The position numbers and the translations under genes are program-made. Source: Phyto melanocephala (Eukaryota > Arthropoda > Insecta > Diptera > Rhinophoridae). From it: 64,000 bases of DNA. A model generated the notes under the pieces. The model was not told the DNA's origin. It did no database searches and saw only the letters and a list, made by a program, of their open reading frames with translations. Of this stretch, positions 49,404 to 60,591 are shown in pieces. Positions within the stretch are counted from its first letter, which is position 1. Each line of letters starts with the position of its first letter. The stretch spans positions 78,556,713-78,620,712 of the forward strand of contig OW799236.1 in NCBI GenBank assembly GCA_941918925.1. The letters are read 5' to 3'.

Positions 49404-51042
49404 CAGTGTTGGAAAAAATAATAGAAACGCATCAAATTTTTATTATTTCCTTAAGCATTTTTTTATTTTTAAGTAAATAAAAAAAGGTATATACATAAAC
49501 TTAAAGGTATCTTCATTGTCTATTAAACATATAAAAAAAATAAGTTAATTATGGTTAATTATGGTCTTCTTGAAAATATTGTATATTTTGAATATAAGCC
49601 TGGAAAAAATAATAGAAACGTTTTGTATTTTGCGTAAAAAAAAAGTTTTTGTTTAATTTTTACCATCAAATCCAAATACTATTTTAATATTTGGTTGAGG
49701 CTCCTTTCATTTTGATAACTTCTTGACAGCGCCTATTCATTGAACCAACAAGATTAGAACAAATATCAGGAGAAATTGAATACCAAGCTTCCTGAATTTT
49801 ACCCAACATTTTTTGCTTGTTTTTAGATTTAAACATTCCAATCTTATTTTTAAGGACTCTCCATACATGTTCGATGGGATTTAAGTCAGGTGATTGTGAT
49901 GGCCATTGCATTACGGGAACTTGATTTTGCTGAAACCAAGATTTTACACTTCTTGCAGAGTGTTTGGGATCATTGTCCTGCATAAACTCCCACTTCAATG
50001 GCATTTCCTCCTCAGCAAATGGGAGCATTTTGCTCTGGAGTATATCTAGGTAATCTACCGCTGTCATTTTCCCCTGTACCCAGAAAATTGGACCAACGCC
50101 AGACGCTGAAAAACATCCCTATATCATTAGGGACCCGCCGCCATGTTTGACTGTCTTTTTTGTGTATTTTGGATCAAACTCTTTATTGGCAGGGCGACGT
50201 ACAAAACATTTTCCGTCTGATCCAAACAAATTTATCTTTGTCTCATCAGACCACAGCACGTAGTTCCAATTTTTGTGACTTTGGTGTTGTCTGGCAAATT
50301 GTAACCTTTTTTTTGTATTTATTTTTTTACTTAAAAGAGGTACTAACCTTGGACTTCGACCCATAAGTCCAGCCCTTGGAGTCTGTTTCCTATAGTACGG
50401 CTTGTTACTGGAGCATTTAGTATATTTTTAAGCCCATTAGATGACTCAAAAGGGTTTTTTTTTGGAATGACGAACTAAAATACTATCAAAACGCGTCGAC
50501 CTTTTTCTCTAGTTTCAATATTTTTTGTATAGTGAATCACGTTAAATACTTTATGTTTAGAAAACTTCATTATTTGGACTATTTTTCCAAGTGATAAGCC
50601 ATCAGATTTTAACTTAATGATAACATTTCTTTCAGCATCAGTGGTATGATCACCTCGACCCATTTTTTAAACGATTTAAAACACACACTCAACACGAAAA
50701 TTTTGCAAATGTTCTAAAACAAATTATTTTTACTTAATTTTTACCACTTCTAAATATTTCATGTAAAAAGTTTCTTTATTTTTTATTTATTTAAACACGA
50801 TTTTAAAAAACGGTTCTATTAATTTTTTTAGCTAAATTACGTGTTTTCTCACTTTTTCCTGAAAACTAATAAATTAAACGAGAAGAAATCAATAAAGTAA
50901 ACTAATAAAAGTAAAATAATAAGATCCCGTTGCATTAGCAGGAATTTTACAGTGATTTCCAACAATAAAAGTTCATTACGAAAAAGTATACAATATTTTA
51001 ATAATGAACAAGTAATCGTTTCTATTATTTTTTCCAACACTG
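49404..51042 (-). mobile_element. Tc1-like transposon with IR/DR ends
   Basis: A 1639-bp element flanked by TA (49402-49403 and 51043-51044). The outer ends are CAGTGTTGGAAAAAATAATA and its complement. A second, internal copy of GGAAAAAATAATAGAAACG lies at 49604-49622, and a diverged one on the right at about 50813-50832 (GGTTCTATTAATTTTTTTAG), giving the inverted-repeat/direct-repeat layout of some Tc1-like elements. It carries one minus-strand transposase gene. Confidence 0.9.
49684..50663 (-). pseudogene. Tc1-like transposase, lightly damaged
   Basis: Starts MGRGDHTTDAERNVIIKL with helix-turn-helix wording (SLGKIVQIMKFSKHKVFNVI). The catalytic core reads WNYVLWSDETKINLFGSDG, EFMQDNDPKHSA and WPSQSPDLNPIEHVW, giving D, D and E with 34 residues between the last two, the Tc1 signature. 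It ends in MKGASTKY at 49684. Damage is limited to at least one frameshift around 50370-50480 and one in-frame TAG at about 50119 (GGGSLMI*GCF), a position where relatives usually have W. The copy is thus dead but young. It is the only gene of the 49404-51042 element. Confidence 0.9.
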
Positions 51043-51628
51043 TATATAGCTTTGTCATTCCGTGTGAAATTTCTACAATTTTCATTTCCGACCCCATAAA
51101 GTATATATTTTCTGAAAGCTTTTGAATAGAGGAGTCAATTAAGCCCTGACCGTCTGTCCGTCTGCCCGTCTGTCCGTGTGTTGGTTGAAATTAACTTTTA
51201 GAAGCAACTATATGTTCCTCAGATCTGAGTATGGTATCAATCTTTTGCAAATATTCGGGAATGAATCGCTATTGAAATTCAGCACAATCGCCCCATAACT
51301 TTCTGAGATATGAGCAAAAAACCACAACCACCTCGTTTTTTTTCACAATTACAAAAACAACATACGTATATACTGGTTAGAGTAAACGTGGCATTTTGTT
51401 GTTTATTTTTGTTTTTAATAAATTTTTTTTATTATTATTATTATTATTTTTTTTTTTTGAAAGACATACGTAAACTCAATTTATATTTCTGCAATGGGAT
51501 GTTTTGTATATGTATGTACGTATTTCATATGAGATGAATGGTGGTACAAACAATTGTTATTGCATGACTACACGTTGTGAAGGGTATATAAGATTCGGCA
51601 CGGGCAAATATAGCACTCTTACTTGTTT

Positions 51629-52020
51629 CTGTTTCAATTGAATAAAGGCAGCTTATTATTTTTAAGTTAAGCGAAGGTTTTTTTTTGTACGGAGCTGTTT
51701 ATTACAATTTATTACGTCATAATAATTTTACGAGTCATAAAACAAAAAATTTTAAATCTATCGGAAAAAACTAAAATCCAAATTTTTCTTTCTGGAGAAT
51801 GTTCTAACCTCGCAATAACTAAAAAAAAATTTGAACGAAGCCCAACAGAAAACTCAATATATAAAATATAAATAAAAGCAATGCATGTGACAATTTCTAA
51901 CAACTTAATTCCACTCGTAATATAGAACATAGACTCTTAATGAAAATTTTTAAATTTCTTTTTGTGGGAAGTCTCATTTCAAGTAATAATTTGTACATAA
52001 GTAGTTGCATTTTACTAGTC
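51629..52020. other. Non-coding stretch, nothing recognised
   Basis: AT-rich filler between the mini-me-like element and a tandem repeat. Confidence 0.5.
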
Positions 52021-52021
52021 C

Positions 52022-52440
52022 ATCCCTTTTGTTTGAGACGCATATTGATGGGGTTAAACAAAATACTATCCGCCATATTGTTGAAAGCGCCATCTTGTAT
52101 TTTAACTTCTTCATAGTTTATTGTATTCTATTGGTCAAGTTCTTCTATTTAATACCCATATAATTGGAGTCGAAGGGGCAGAGCCGTAATTAAAATTTTT
52201 AGCCCATAAATTGGCAATTTTATTTCGGACACTATCTTGAATTTTTTTACTTTTCCATTATTTACTGTATTCCACTTGCTAAGTCCTTTCGTTTGATACC
52301 AATAATAATGATACTTTTAGACCCATATATAAATAAATTGTGGCGGCCATCTTGTATTTAAGTTTTTTTATTGTTCTATATTCTGCTAGTCAAGCTTTTT
52401 CTTTTGATGCCAATATTGTTCCTTTCTGTTGTCCAAAAGC
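52022..52440 (+). repeat. Diverged tandem array, about 110-140 bp monomer
   Basis: Three to four related units share wording of the type 'TTTGATACCNATATT', 'CGCCATCTTGTATTTTAACTT' and 'TATTCTATTGGTCAAGT' (near 52095, 52220 and 52345). Similar arrays occur inside insect Helitrons, but no Helitron ends are visible, so the origin is open. Confidence 0.5.
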
Positions 52441-52826
52441 TAAAAAAAACGACCTTCGCTTGCAAATTTTAGGAAAAAAAAGGTTAAGTATTTTTATTTT
52501 TGTGCTTATATCTTGGTTAGTTTTAAACCGATTTGTAAGTTTTTCTTAGCGGTTAGTTGTGAGACTATGGCCTGTATTCTGGTATCTCTAATATGCCTAA
52601 AGATTAATTAAAAGCTTTAATAGCTTGACATTTTTATAAAGAAATATGTGTGTTTTTAATACTTTTTTGCCTTTAACTTTGCCGGTTAATAATTGATTTA
52701 ACAAAAATTGTTTAAAAAGATCTTTTGAGCTACATCATACTAATAAATAGTAATAAACGTTTATATAAATTAAGCTAGGGCTGAAAACTATTGATTTTTG
52801 TGGTAAAAATATAGAAAAAACAGACA
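52441..52826. other. Non-coding stretch, nothing recognised
   Basis: AT-rich. Confidence 0.5.
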
Positions 52827-53062
52827 ATCGTCTTTATTTGCTCATATCTTAGAAGGTTATGGGTCGATCGTGCTGGATTTTAATAGCGATTTATTTCCAG
52901 ATATTTGCAAAGGAGTGATACCACATACAGATCTGAGTAACATGTGGGAGCTTCTAAAGGTTGATTTCAACTAACACACGGACAGGTTGACATAAGTAGT
53001 CATAAGTTTGCAGAAAATATTTACTTTATGGGGTTGGAAATGAATGTTATAGAAATTGGGCA
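52827..53062 (+). mobile_element. Decayed mini-me-like fragment
   Basis: TTGCTCATATCTTAGAAGG through CACACGGACAGG and TTTACTTTATGGGGTTGGAA follows the order of copies C and D, without the array, head or tail. Confidence 0.7.
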
Positions 53063-53184
53063 AAGAAATTGTACTAAAAAGAATTTCAATTTAAACATTT
53101 TTATTTAAATGTTTCATATTTCGGTCTGTAAAGATGCTGTTGTAAAGATACATATGTATTTACTTAGATGTTGTTACTTATTAC

Positions 53185-54405
53185 CAGTGTTGCCAATTTA
53201 GCTATTTTATGACTAGATTTAGCCATTTTTGAACACGCTTAGCTAGGAAAATCTGTGTTTAGCTATAAGCCATTTTTTAGCCATTCCTAGATATTTTTTT
53301 TAGCCATTTTTTGTTTTTAGCTTTTAAGTTTTGTTGTTGTATCGTTTCCTAAATAGTTAAAAACGTTTTTATAAAATAATGTTTTTTTAACTACTAAAAG
53401 TTGCATCGATGGGAACCTCTTTAAAATAGTACATAAACAAACAATCAAACAGTAAAAAAATCAACCATGAATGTGTATTTAATAAAATACATAACAAAAG
53501 AAATTAAAGAAAAATAAACAAAATATTCCCAGAAGCTTATGAGGGAATGGTTATCCCACCCATAATTAAAAGAATAGATTACAGAAGTTAAAAGTTTTTG
53601 TGAATATTGTAAATGTGAAATTAATGCAAAATTATATGAAGAACACATAAATGGTATTATATATACTTACATATTATCGAGACCAAGCCTTTACTTTTTA
53701 ATCCAATGAATTTTTAGCTACAACAGCAGGAGAATACATTAGCTATGTAAAAGGTTTTCCAATAAGAGTGATGAGATTTCTTTAAAAACAACACACTTAT
53801 TGTTAAGGAAATTCAAAAGTTTTAATGTTAAGACATTCGATACAATTAAGTTCTAAATAAAACGTCATTCAAATGGCCTCCACGACTTCTTCTGTAGGAA
53901 CGAATTCGATGAACGCAATTTTCGAGCATTTTTTCCACTAACTTAAGTCGTATGTCATGTATGGCACGTTCAAAGATTGTTATAAAGATTGTAGAGAGTT
54001 TGGTTTATTTTTTAAATTACGACTTAAAAAGTATTGATAAATGCTGTTATCAATATGAAGTAGCACATAATTATCTTGAATTGATAGGATCTAAAGGAAG
54101 TCAAGATGACAATGACAGTAATAGCGAGCTGGATGCTGATGAAAATTGGTCCTTTTAACACCATTATAACAATTTTTGTACTTTATAACTAGTCAAAGAT
54201 GTATTGAGTATATTACAAACGGTCTTAGATTTTATGTTTTTTCTTTTAAAACAAATTTTACTTATTTTTTTATTCAAATATTGAAAACTTTCTATTTGAA
54301 ATATTTAGCCATTTTTTAGCTTTTTTTTAAGCTTTTTTTAGCTAGTTTTTAGCAATTTTTTCCAGAATTTTAGCCATTTTTGCTAATAAAGTTCTGGCAT
54401 CACTG
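53185..54405 (+). mobile_element. hAT element, internally deleted, with perfect 8-bp duplication
   Basis: CTTATTAC is exactly duplicated at 53177-53184 and 54406-54413. The ends are CAGTGTTGCCAATTTAGC and the complement of CAGTGATGCCAGAACTTTA, typical hAT termini. Subterminal TTTAGCCATTTTT words recur many times on both sides. The 1221-bp copy retains pieces of a zinc-finger-like start and a possible C-terminal frame, but lacks the transposase core. Confidence 0.85.
53530..54158 (+). pseudogene. hAT transposase remnants (BED-like finger and a late frame)
   Basis: Near 53530-53650 the + strand reads LMREWLSHP then VKSFCEYCKCEINAKLYEEH, the CxxC part of a BED-like zinc finger that starts many hAT-family proteins. 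A second frame, 53952-54158, reads IVESLVYFLNYDLKSIDKCC through an acidic end (SELDADENWSF) and could be the far C-terminal side. Everything between has been deleted or has decayed. Confidence 0.5.
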
Positions 54406-54413
54406 CTTATTAC

Positions 54414-55555
54414 ATACATACAAAAGAAAGTAATTATTACAAACCGTGTCTAAGAAGCCACTCTTGACATAAGTATTGGTCGTTGATGCAAAGACTGCTG
54501 TAAATCGTACTCAGATTGTTAAAAGTGCTCAAATGATGATTAAATTAAATGTATTACAGGAAAGTATAGGAAAATTTTGTAAATAATGCTGAAACCTTTC
54601 ACATTTCTAATGGGGACTTCAAACTGAAAAAAAGTACCGGCTGGCCGGTACCTAAAATGAACCTTAAATATAAAAACAAATTAATTAACACTCTGTTTCC
54701 CCTTTGTGGCATATCAAAAAGTTATAGCTTTAAATTAAACTAAATAGTTTAAATCTTGATAAGTTAATACATATTTAAATATTGTACATAAGTACATGTA
54801 AGTACAAATATATTTGTGTTTATATTGTTGTGATTAAATTTGATTTATGTGTTTAAAAACATCTACAATTGCGAGTGTAATAGGAGGGAGATACATACAT
54901 ATCTTTGTTTAGTAATATGATGTTGTTGTTGAAGGTAATTGAACCATAAAATAAACAATTGAGTAACGTAATTTTAATGGGAATTTTCCCTTATTTTGAA
55001 ATGAAAAGTTTTTGAACTAATTATTCAACAACAAACTTTAGCTCTTCTCAATTTATAAATATTTAAAGTTAGCTGAGCTTTTCTCTATCAGTTTGGGAGT
55101 TGCCAATTCGATTCCTGTCAGACTCTGATTACCCTACAGCCGGAAATGTTCAAATTACTTTGTATAAATATAATTTTTTTAAATTTTAAAAACAATAAAT
55201 GTAAAAACGTTAACTTCTGGTTGTCGTGTGGTTTCTAGTTTGTAAAACGAAAACTGAGTGATAAAAAGTGTGTGGCATTGTTTATACAGACATAACGTAT
55301 GAAAAGGTCTTGATTTTAGTACACCAGATATTGGTGTATTCAGTCTAATTTCTCGTAATATGTATTTACTTCTTAATTTATCTAAATAATTAAATTTATT
55401 AATATAAAATGATGTTTGAGTCTGTAGGTAAAGCACGATCTCTGGAACCAGGTTTATTATTAAGCTAAAATCTTTACTATACGTTCAGGTCGATCCATGT
55501 TACATTTTGGTGTTGTTGGGTGTATAAATAAGAAATGCGGTATTTTTTTTTAATT
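54414..55555. other. Non-coding stretch, nothing recognised
   Basis: AT-rich. A B-box-like word (CAATTCGATTCC, about 55105) stands alone without an A box. Confidence 0.45.
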
Positions 55556-55561
55556 TTAAAA

Positions 55562-56300
55562 CAATTTCATAATACAAAATTTTCCATAATACTGCTGACA
55601 TATGGATTCCGCATCAAAAGAACTGCTTATCTTTTGAGGTTAGGAGCGAATCAAGCCAATTTTGAATACCCTATTCAGAGGTGAAACGTGTCCCAGAGAA
55701 AACATTCTGCACCGATCGAAACAAATAGTAGTTAGACTGAACTATAACGCACTTAAGATTGAACTATAACGCAGTTGAGCTTAAACTTCCCAACCACTTC
55801 TTTCTAACTAGTTTTTAACAGATATTGCAAACGAGCGCTTTCATGATGGAGTATAACGGTTTTATGTCTGGCAGCATATTTTAGACTTTTTTCGGCTAAT
55901 TTTTTCCTCAAACGAAATAGTTGTGTTCGGTAAAGGTTTCTTGTGAATAGGTAGAACCTTTTAATCCCACCATAAACAGAACATTATCTCAGCGAGATGG
56001 ATTTTGCTTTGCTGTCCAATCAGCTGATTTGCTAGGCTTTACATACGATCTCTTACGCTTCCGGTTACCATATCCATTTTGTCCATTTTTCATCTCAAAT
56101 AATGATTCGGTGCAAAAACGATTTTCTTATATAGCGTTTGGTTTTAATTTTAAATGTAAAATATTTTCCTGCTTTTGGATGAATCACGGTGCTCGCAAAC
56201 GTCTTGAAATTGTTGTTAAACTTTTTATGCTGACCTCAGCAATCTTTGTATTCCATGTCAAAGTCAACGCTTCTGAACGAAGGTATATTTAACTAGTGGC
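55562..56300 (-). pseudogene. mariner transposase relic 2
   Basis: Minus-strand pieces in order: FRSVDFDMEYKD and GQHKKF (linker region), RLRAP.FIQKQENILHLKLKP, KSFLHRI..DEKW, NRKRKRSYVKP, TAKQNPSR, GSTYSQETFTEHNYF, LRKKLAEKSLKYAARHKTVI, HHESAR and, in the last part, NWLDSLLTSKDKQFF. This follows mariner transposases of the group ending NWLDSFLASKPAQFF..GI. The second catalytic aspartate region (usually HDNARPH) reads HHESARL. Many frameshifts and stops. No TIRs recognised. Confidence 0.75.
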
Positions 56301-57397
56301 CTCAATTCATCAGCTGATCATCACCTGCTACTTTTCTAATCACACACTTTCATGCATTCTCTCTCTTCTCCTTAAATCCTCAATTGTCAAACTTAAAAAA
56401 AAAATCATCCAAAAATCCTCTCCGAATTGCTATTACCTTTTAGAATTACATACTCCATGTTCTGAACTGTACGAACCATCTCTTCCATATTGAAACCAAT
56501 TGAACACATTCACCAGACGCTTCGTTAGGCAATTGCTGGTCTTTAGCGGCACTGTTTTTAAATTAAAGTAGTAAAGCCAAACCTTGCAAATTTGACACTG
56601 TGTTAGGATCAAAAAAAAAAAAAAAAATAATGAAAAATTTAATCTTAAAGAACTAAATGAGAATTAATGACAGATATGTATGTAGCCTTTAAAATAGTAT
56701 AAATAATAAGTTTTAAGGGACAATAAGTGCGTTCACAAGCTAAGCCATTCACTGTAAATACCACATTTTTGAGTTATGCACTGAATGTTTTAGGTCCGGT
56801 ATGACCAAATGGTCTTATAGTTGTAACTCGTGTAGGGTTGTTGTTTAAAACAGAAAATCTAAAATTTTGCACCAAGACTACATATTTAATGCACTTATAT
56901 GGATCTACACTAATTTCCGCTTCTCATATGTGCACGTTTTTCTATAAAACTACTGAACCAATTTAATCAGCCACTCTGACATTAGCCTAACCCTAAACAG
57001 TCAGAAAATAAACATGTTTTTTGTTGCTAGAAATTATTTAAATATTTTTTTTTCATTATATACATATAATATTCAATTTCTAAAGATTAAAAAAAAACTC
57101 TGTGTACTTCTCAGAATACAATTTCAGTATCTAACCTTTTCATTTTTCTTTACTCATTGCTTGACCTTTTTCATTTCTCAAATTACTAATTACAAGTTCA
57201 TTGCTCGCAAATTCTTATAGAATATTAACACTTTTGGTTGTGTCTTTTTTTGCATCGCAATTTTGAAAGGTCAAGTGCCTAAGAATTGTTAAAGACACTT
57301 GGGAAAATTTAAGAAAATATAGGTATAATCTAGAAAAAATAAAAACAATTGAAATGTCATGACAAAAGAAACAAAATTAAAATATTAACAAAAAAAA
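56301..57397. other. Non-coding stretch, nothing secure
   Basis: The first 200 bases may be the decayed N-terminal part of the mariner relic. The rest is AT-rich, with a homopolymer A run at about 56610. Confidence 0.45.
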
Positions 57398-58435
57398 ACA
57401 AGTAAGAGCACTATATTCGGCTGTGCCGAATCTTTTATACTCACCACCAATTTTGTGTACAATTAAAGCACAATATTTATTATTTTGTTAATCGCTATGG
57501 AATAATCTCTTTATAATAAAATATGTATCACTTCCTTTGTAGAGGGTGGTTAAATTTTAAGGGCCCATGTTGAAGGTGAACCACATCTAAACCTCAACTT
57601 TTTTCTTGCATTTCACTTGACATTTCTCAATTTCAAACTTACTCAATTTGATCCGTGGAAAGATACGCAAATGAGCAACGCTTTAAAGTTATTCAGGTTT
57701 TTTATAAAAATGGGCGATCAAATCAAAATGCATTTTGTGCACTTCGTAATTCTTTTTGTCAACATAATCGTTCAAATTCGTCCACAATCGTAAAAATCGG
57801 TGGGCGTAAAAATTGGCGTGGCACATTGATTTTCCGTTACCAAAAAACGTCTCACCAAAAAGCAAAGTGTGCAAAATTTCAGAGTCGTACATCCAATTTT
57901 GTTGCTTTTATGACGTTTTTGTTTTTAAATATACCGAAAAATACACTGTGCGGTATAAGTTTTCGTACATTTTGATCTATAACTCCTCTCCTAATGCATA
58001 GATATAGATAATTTTCGGGGAAAATATTGTTTTTACTCAGAAAATATTTATTCGAAGTTTCATGAGTCTACGTTAATGCGTTTGGACACAATTCCATTTT
58101 ATTCGATGTTTGAAGGACACGTTTTTTCGACCTACTCTTGCTTTTCGAGCTATAACTCTCTTCCTAATAATCCGATTTAGCCGATTTTCAATAGCAAACA
58201 AACCTTGTCTATAAGAAAGATTCTGGCAAAATTTCAGCCCCCTAGCTTTTTCGGTGCGACCTCTATCGTGCTTTCAACAGACGGACGGACATAGCTAGAT
58301 CGTCATCAAATCGAACCCTGATTCAGAATATATATACTTTATGGGGTTTAAAATGGATATTTCGATGTGTTACAAACGGAATGACAAAATGAATATACCC
58401 CCACCATTTTTTTGGTGGCGGGTATAAAAAAAAAA
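57398..58435 (+). mobile_element. mini-me-like element, second subfamily, with a mariner fragment inside
   Basis: Head AACAAGTAAGAGCACTATAT and palindrome TTCGGCTGTGCCGAA; tail GACGGACGGACATAGCTAG, ATATATACTTTATGGGG and GGTGGCGGGTATAAAAA. The stretch from about 58080 matches the copy at 46092-47321 in inverse orientation. About 250 bases near 57546-57795 are a mariner 5' fragment. Confidence 0.7.
57546..57800 (+). pseudogene. mariner 5' end and transposase N-terminus, relic 3
   Basis: GGGTGGTTAAATTTTAAGGG and GTGAACCAC form a plausible mariner end and leader. From 57655 the frame reads ERYANEQRFKVIQVFYKNGR, SNQNAFCALRNSFC and QHNRSNSSTIVKI, the first helix-turn-helix of the mariner group with 'RFKVI..YYxNGRS...RALR..F..HNRPxxSTI'. 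The initiator is GTG where ATG is expected. The frame then runs into mini-me-like sequence, so the element was truncated. Confidence 0.65.
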
Positions 58436-58820
58436 GCCTTCAAGAAATATGAAACGTGGAATAAGAAAAAAAAAAAAAATAACAAAGAAAATAATTATTA
58501 CTACGAGTATGGAATAATATAAAAGTTTCGCAATACTGAATTGATACAAATTTTTTTATAGCAGATATGCTCAGCAAAAACTAGGTAATGACTTGCTCTT
58601 ACTAAACAACATACTTGTCAATGACTATTACATATCATCTATCTTAGTATAAAGTGTTTTAAGAATGATTTGATTTATAATGTAAAACACTAAGTATTAC
58701 TTTTCTTCAGACATTTGCTTAGTTACACACACAAAACAATTTCTAATTGCGAAATTTGTTAGAAGCCATTCAAATGCATAACTTTTAATAATTCTCATTT
58801 AGTCAAATAAGCTTAGACTA
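58436..58820. other. Non-coding stretch, nothing recognised
   Basis: AT-rich filler. Confidence 0.5.
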
Positions 58821-58823
58821 TAA

Positions 58824-59340
58824 AGGCCTAACTATATTATGCTTTTGCTGGCTTAAGCAAATGTGCGGATGCACAAAATTAAATGTATGCAACTATATTG
58901 TACTTAAGAAACTTTTCGTCAAGTGTCATTTGCTTAAGCAAACTGCGAATCTGATCGTACTTTGCTTACGATAATAGATTTTCATTTGATATGTACACAC
59001 TGTTGCATTATTTAGCACTTTTTTTATTAATGTTGTCATTTGTTTTTTTAAATTAGTGAAAAAATGTATAAATTTAATAGTTTATATTTAGTAAAATATT
59101 TTTAAATTTTACACATTGAATAATAATTTTGTGACAATATCAATATATTTAGGATATACAGAAATAAAACAGCTTTTGCAAAAGTACAAATATTTGCAAC
59201 TAATCATAGTAAGTATTTAAGTTTAAAAAGTACAATATATCCACCGACAAGTCTTCAAAAATTTGCTTAAGCATTTGTCAGACTTTTCGTTGGTTTTTGA
59301 CATTAGCTTAAGCCAGCAAAAGCATAATATAGTTAGGCCT
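58824..59340. mobile_element. Harbinger-like MITE with TAA duplication
   Basis: The ends AGGCCTAACTATATTATGC and their complement continue as exact inverted repeats of about 35 bases into GCTTTTGCTGGCTTAAGC. TAA flanks both sides (58821-58823 and 59341-59343), a three-base TWA duplication as in PIF/Harbinger elements. GCTTAAGCA words recur inside. The 517-bp copy has no coding capacity. Confidence 0.75.
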
Positions 59341-59961
59341 TAAGTAATAATGCTTTGACAATAGCGGCAAGACAGTTGATTAAGGCCTCGTTAGCCAAGC
59401 GTTGTTGTAATATAACGTACTGTAAGCCAGTTGGTGCAGTTATAGAATATCTAAAAACGTGACATATGTTTTCGAAATACATAAATATACAGCATGAGTA
59501 AATGTACATAAAACAATTTAAAAATATTTGTCAAACAAGCTTGTGTTTAATTGTTAATATTTAGAATTGTCTTTAAACAATTTACTTAATTTCACCTTAT
59601 TTTGTTTGGCTTGTTTTTCGCACTGAAAAAGAAACAGCTGTTTACAATACAGTGATGGGAATTAAAATTTCCCAAATGGTTACTGTTGTGAGGAAAAAGT
59701 ACCTTATGGTATCAGAACAATATTTTGTGTATGTTGTATGTATATAAATATGTAGTATAACTTACTATTTTAGATTAACATATATTATAGATTTATGATC
59801 TAGGGCTTATAAGCATGAAACAACAAAATGTATTTGAAATCTATTTTAAGAAAATTTTGTTTAAAAAGTTTGAAATAAAATACATTTAAAACTCATCCTA
59901 AATTTTATAAATAAAAATAAATATCAAATTATTGTTAATATATGTATATGTGCCTACACAA
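59341..59961. other. Non-coding stretch, nothing recognised
   Basis: AT-rich filler between two MITEs. Confidence 0.5.
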
Positions 59962-59963
59962 TA

Positions 59964-60477
59964 CAGTGCACTCACGCTAACGTGAACTTATTAAAAGCAA
60001 AGCAGTTCTTGTTAGTGAAATTGTTCACTTTAGCGATTAAATTTTTACAATATTAACCTGTGTTTTACACGCTTGTATGTGAAATTATTTCATTATTTGC
60101 ATTATCAAAATACAAAACTAAAATTATTGTTTAAAATTCATTACAAGATCACGAGATTCCGTTTTGCAAACTATTATAAAGACTGCCTTTTCTTTTAACT
60201 TCAAAGATTAAGATTTTTAAACACATAAAAAAAACACATAAACATGCATAAGAAAAAGATTTTAAATTTCAATGCTAGACATACAAAAAATAGTTTAGAG
60301 GATACATACAGGGGATTCCCTAAATTATAAAATCATGCTTGAAGACATTTGCAGTGTAAAAAAAAATGTTTCAATTTATAGAGCTTTCTGAGTTTGTTCA
60401 TTTTACACAAAACAAAAGCTTGTTCACGTTAGGCAGTGTTTACGTTAGACCGTGTTCACGTTACTGCGAGTGCACTT
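59964..60477. mobile_element. pogo/Tc1-type MITE with TA duplication
   Basis: CAGTGCACTCACGCTAACGT at the left pairs with AACGTGAACACGG-type sequence at the right (GTTCACGTTACTGCGAGTGC), about 23 bases with four mismatches, flanked by TA. TTCACGTTA or TTTACGTTA recurs three times near the right end. CAGTGCACTC..AACGTGAAC resembles pogo/Tigger ends. The 514-bp copy has no transposase. Confidence 0.65.
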
Positions 60478-60591
60478 TAATAGTTTTTTATACATTTAAA
60501 ATTCTTATACATTTTCAGGCATATAATATTCAATATATTAGTTTATTTAAGTCATCTAAACGTGTATGTGTATATGTATATACATATGTAC

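Larger units (their letters stand above)
49369..51628 (-). mobile_element. mini-me-like element split by a Tc1-like insertion
   Basis: Tail TTTTATACCCTTCACCTGTG at 49370 and head complement GCACTCTTACTTGTTT at 51628. The body from 51045 has GACCCCATAAAGTATATA, CTGTCCGTCTGCCCGTCTG and CTTTTAGAAGCAACTATATG, matching copy C. A Tc1-like element occupies 49404-51042, so only about 620 bases are the original element. Confidence 0.75.

Noticed and set aside
55075..55145. B-box-like CAATTCGATTCC suggesting a tRNA or SINE
   Set aside because: No A box at a suitable distance and no clover-leaf pairing.
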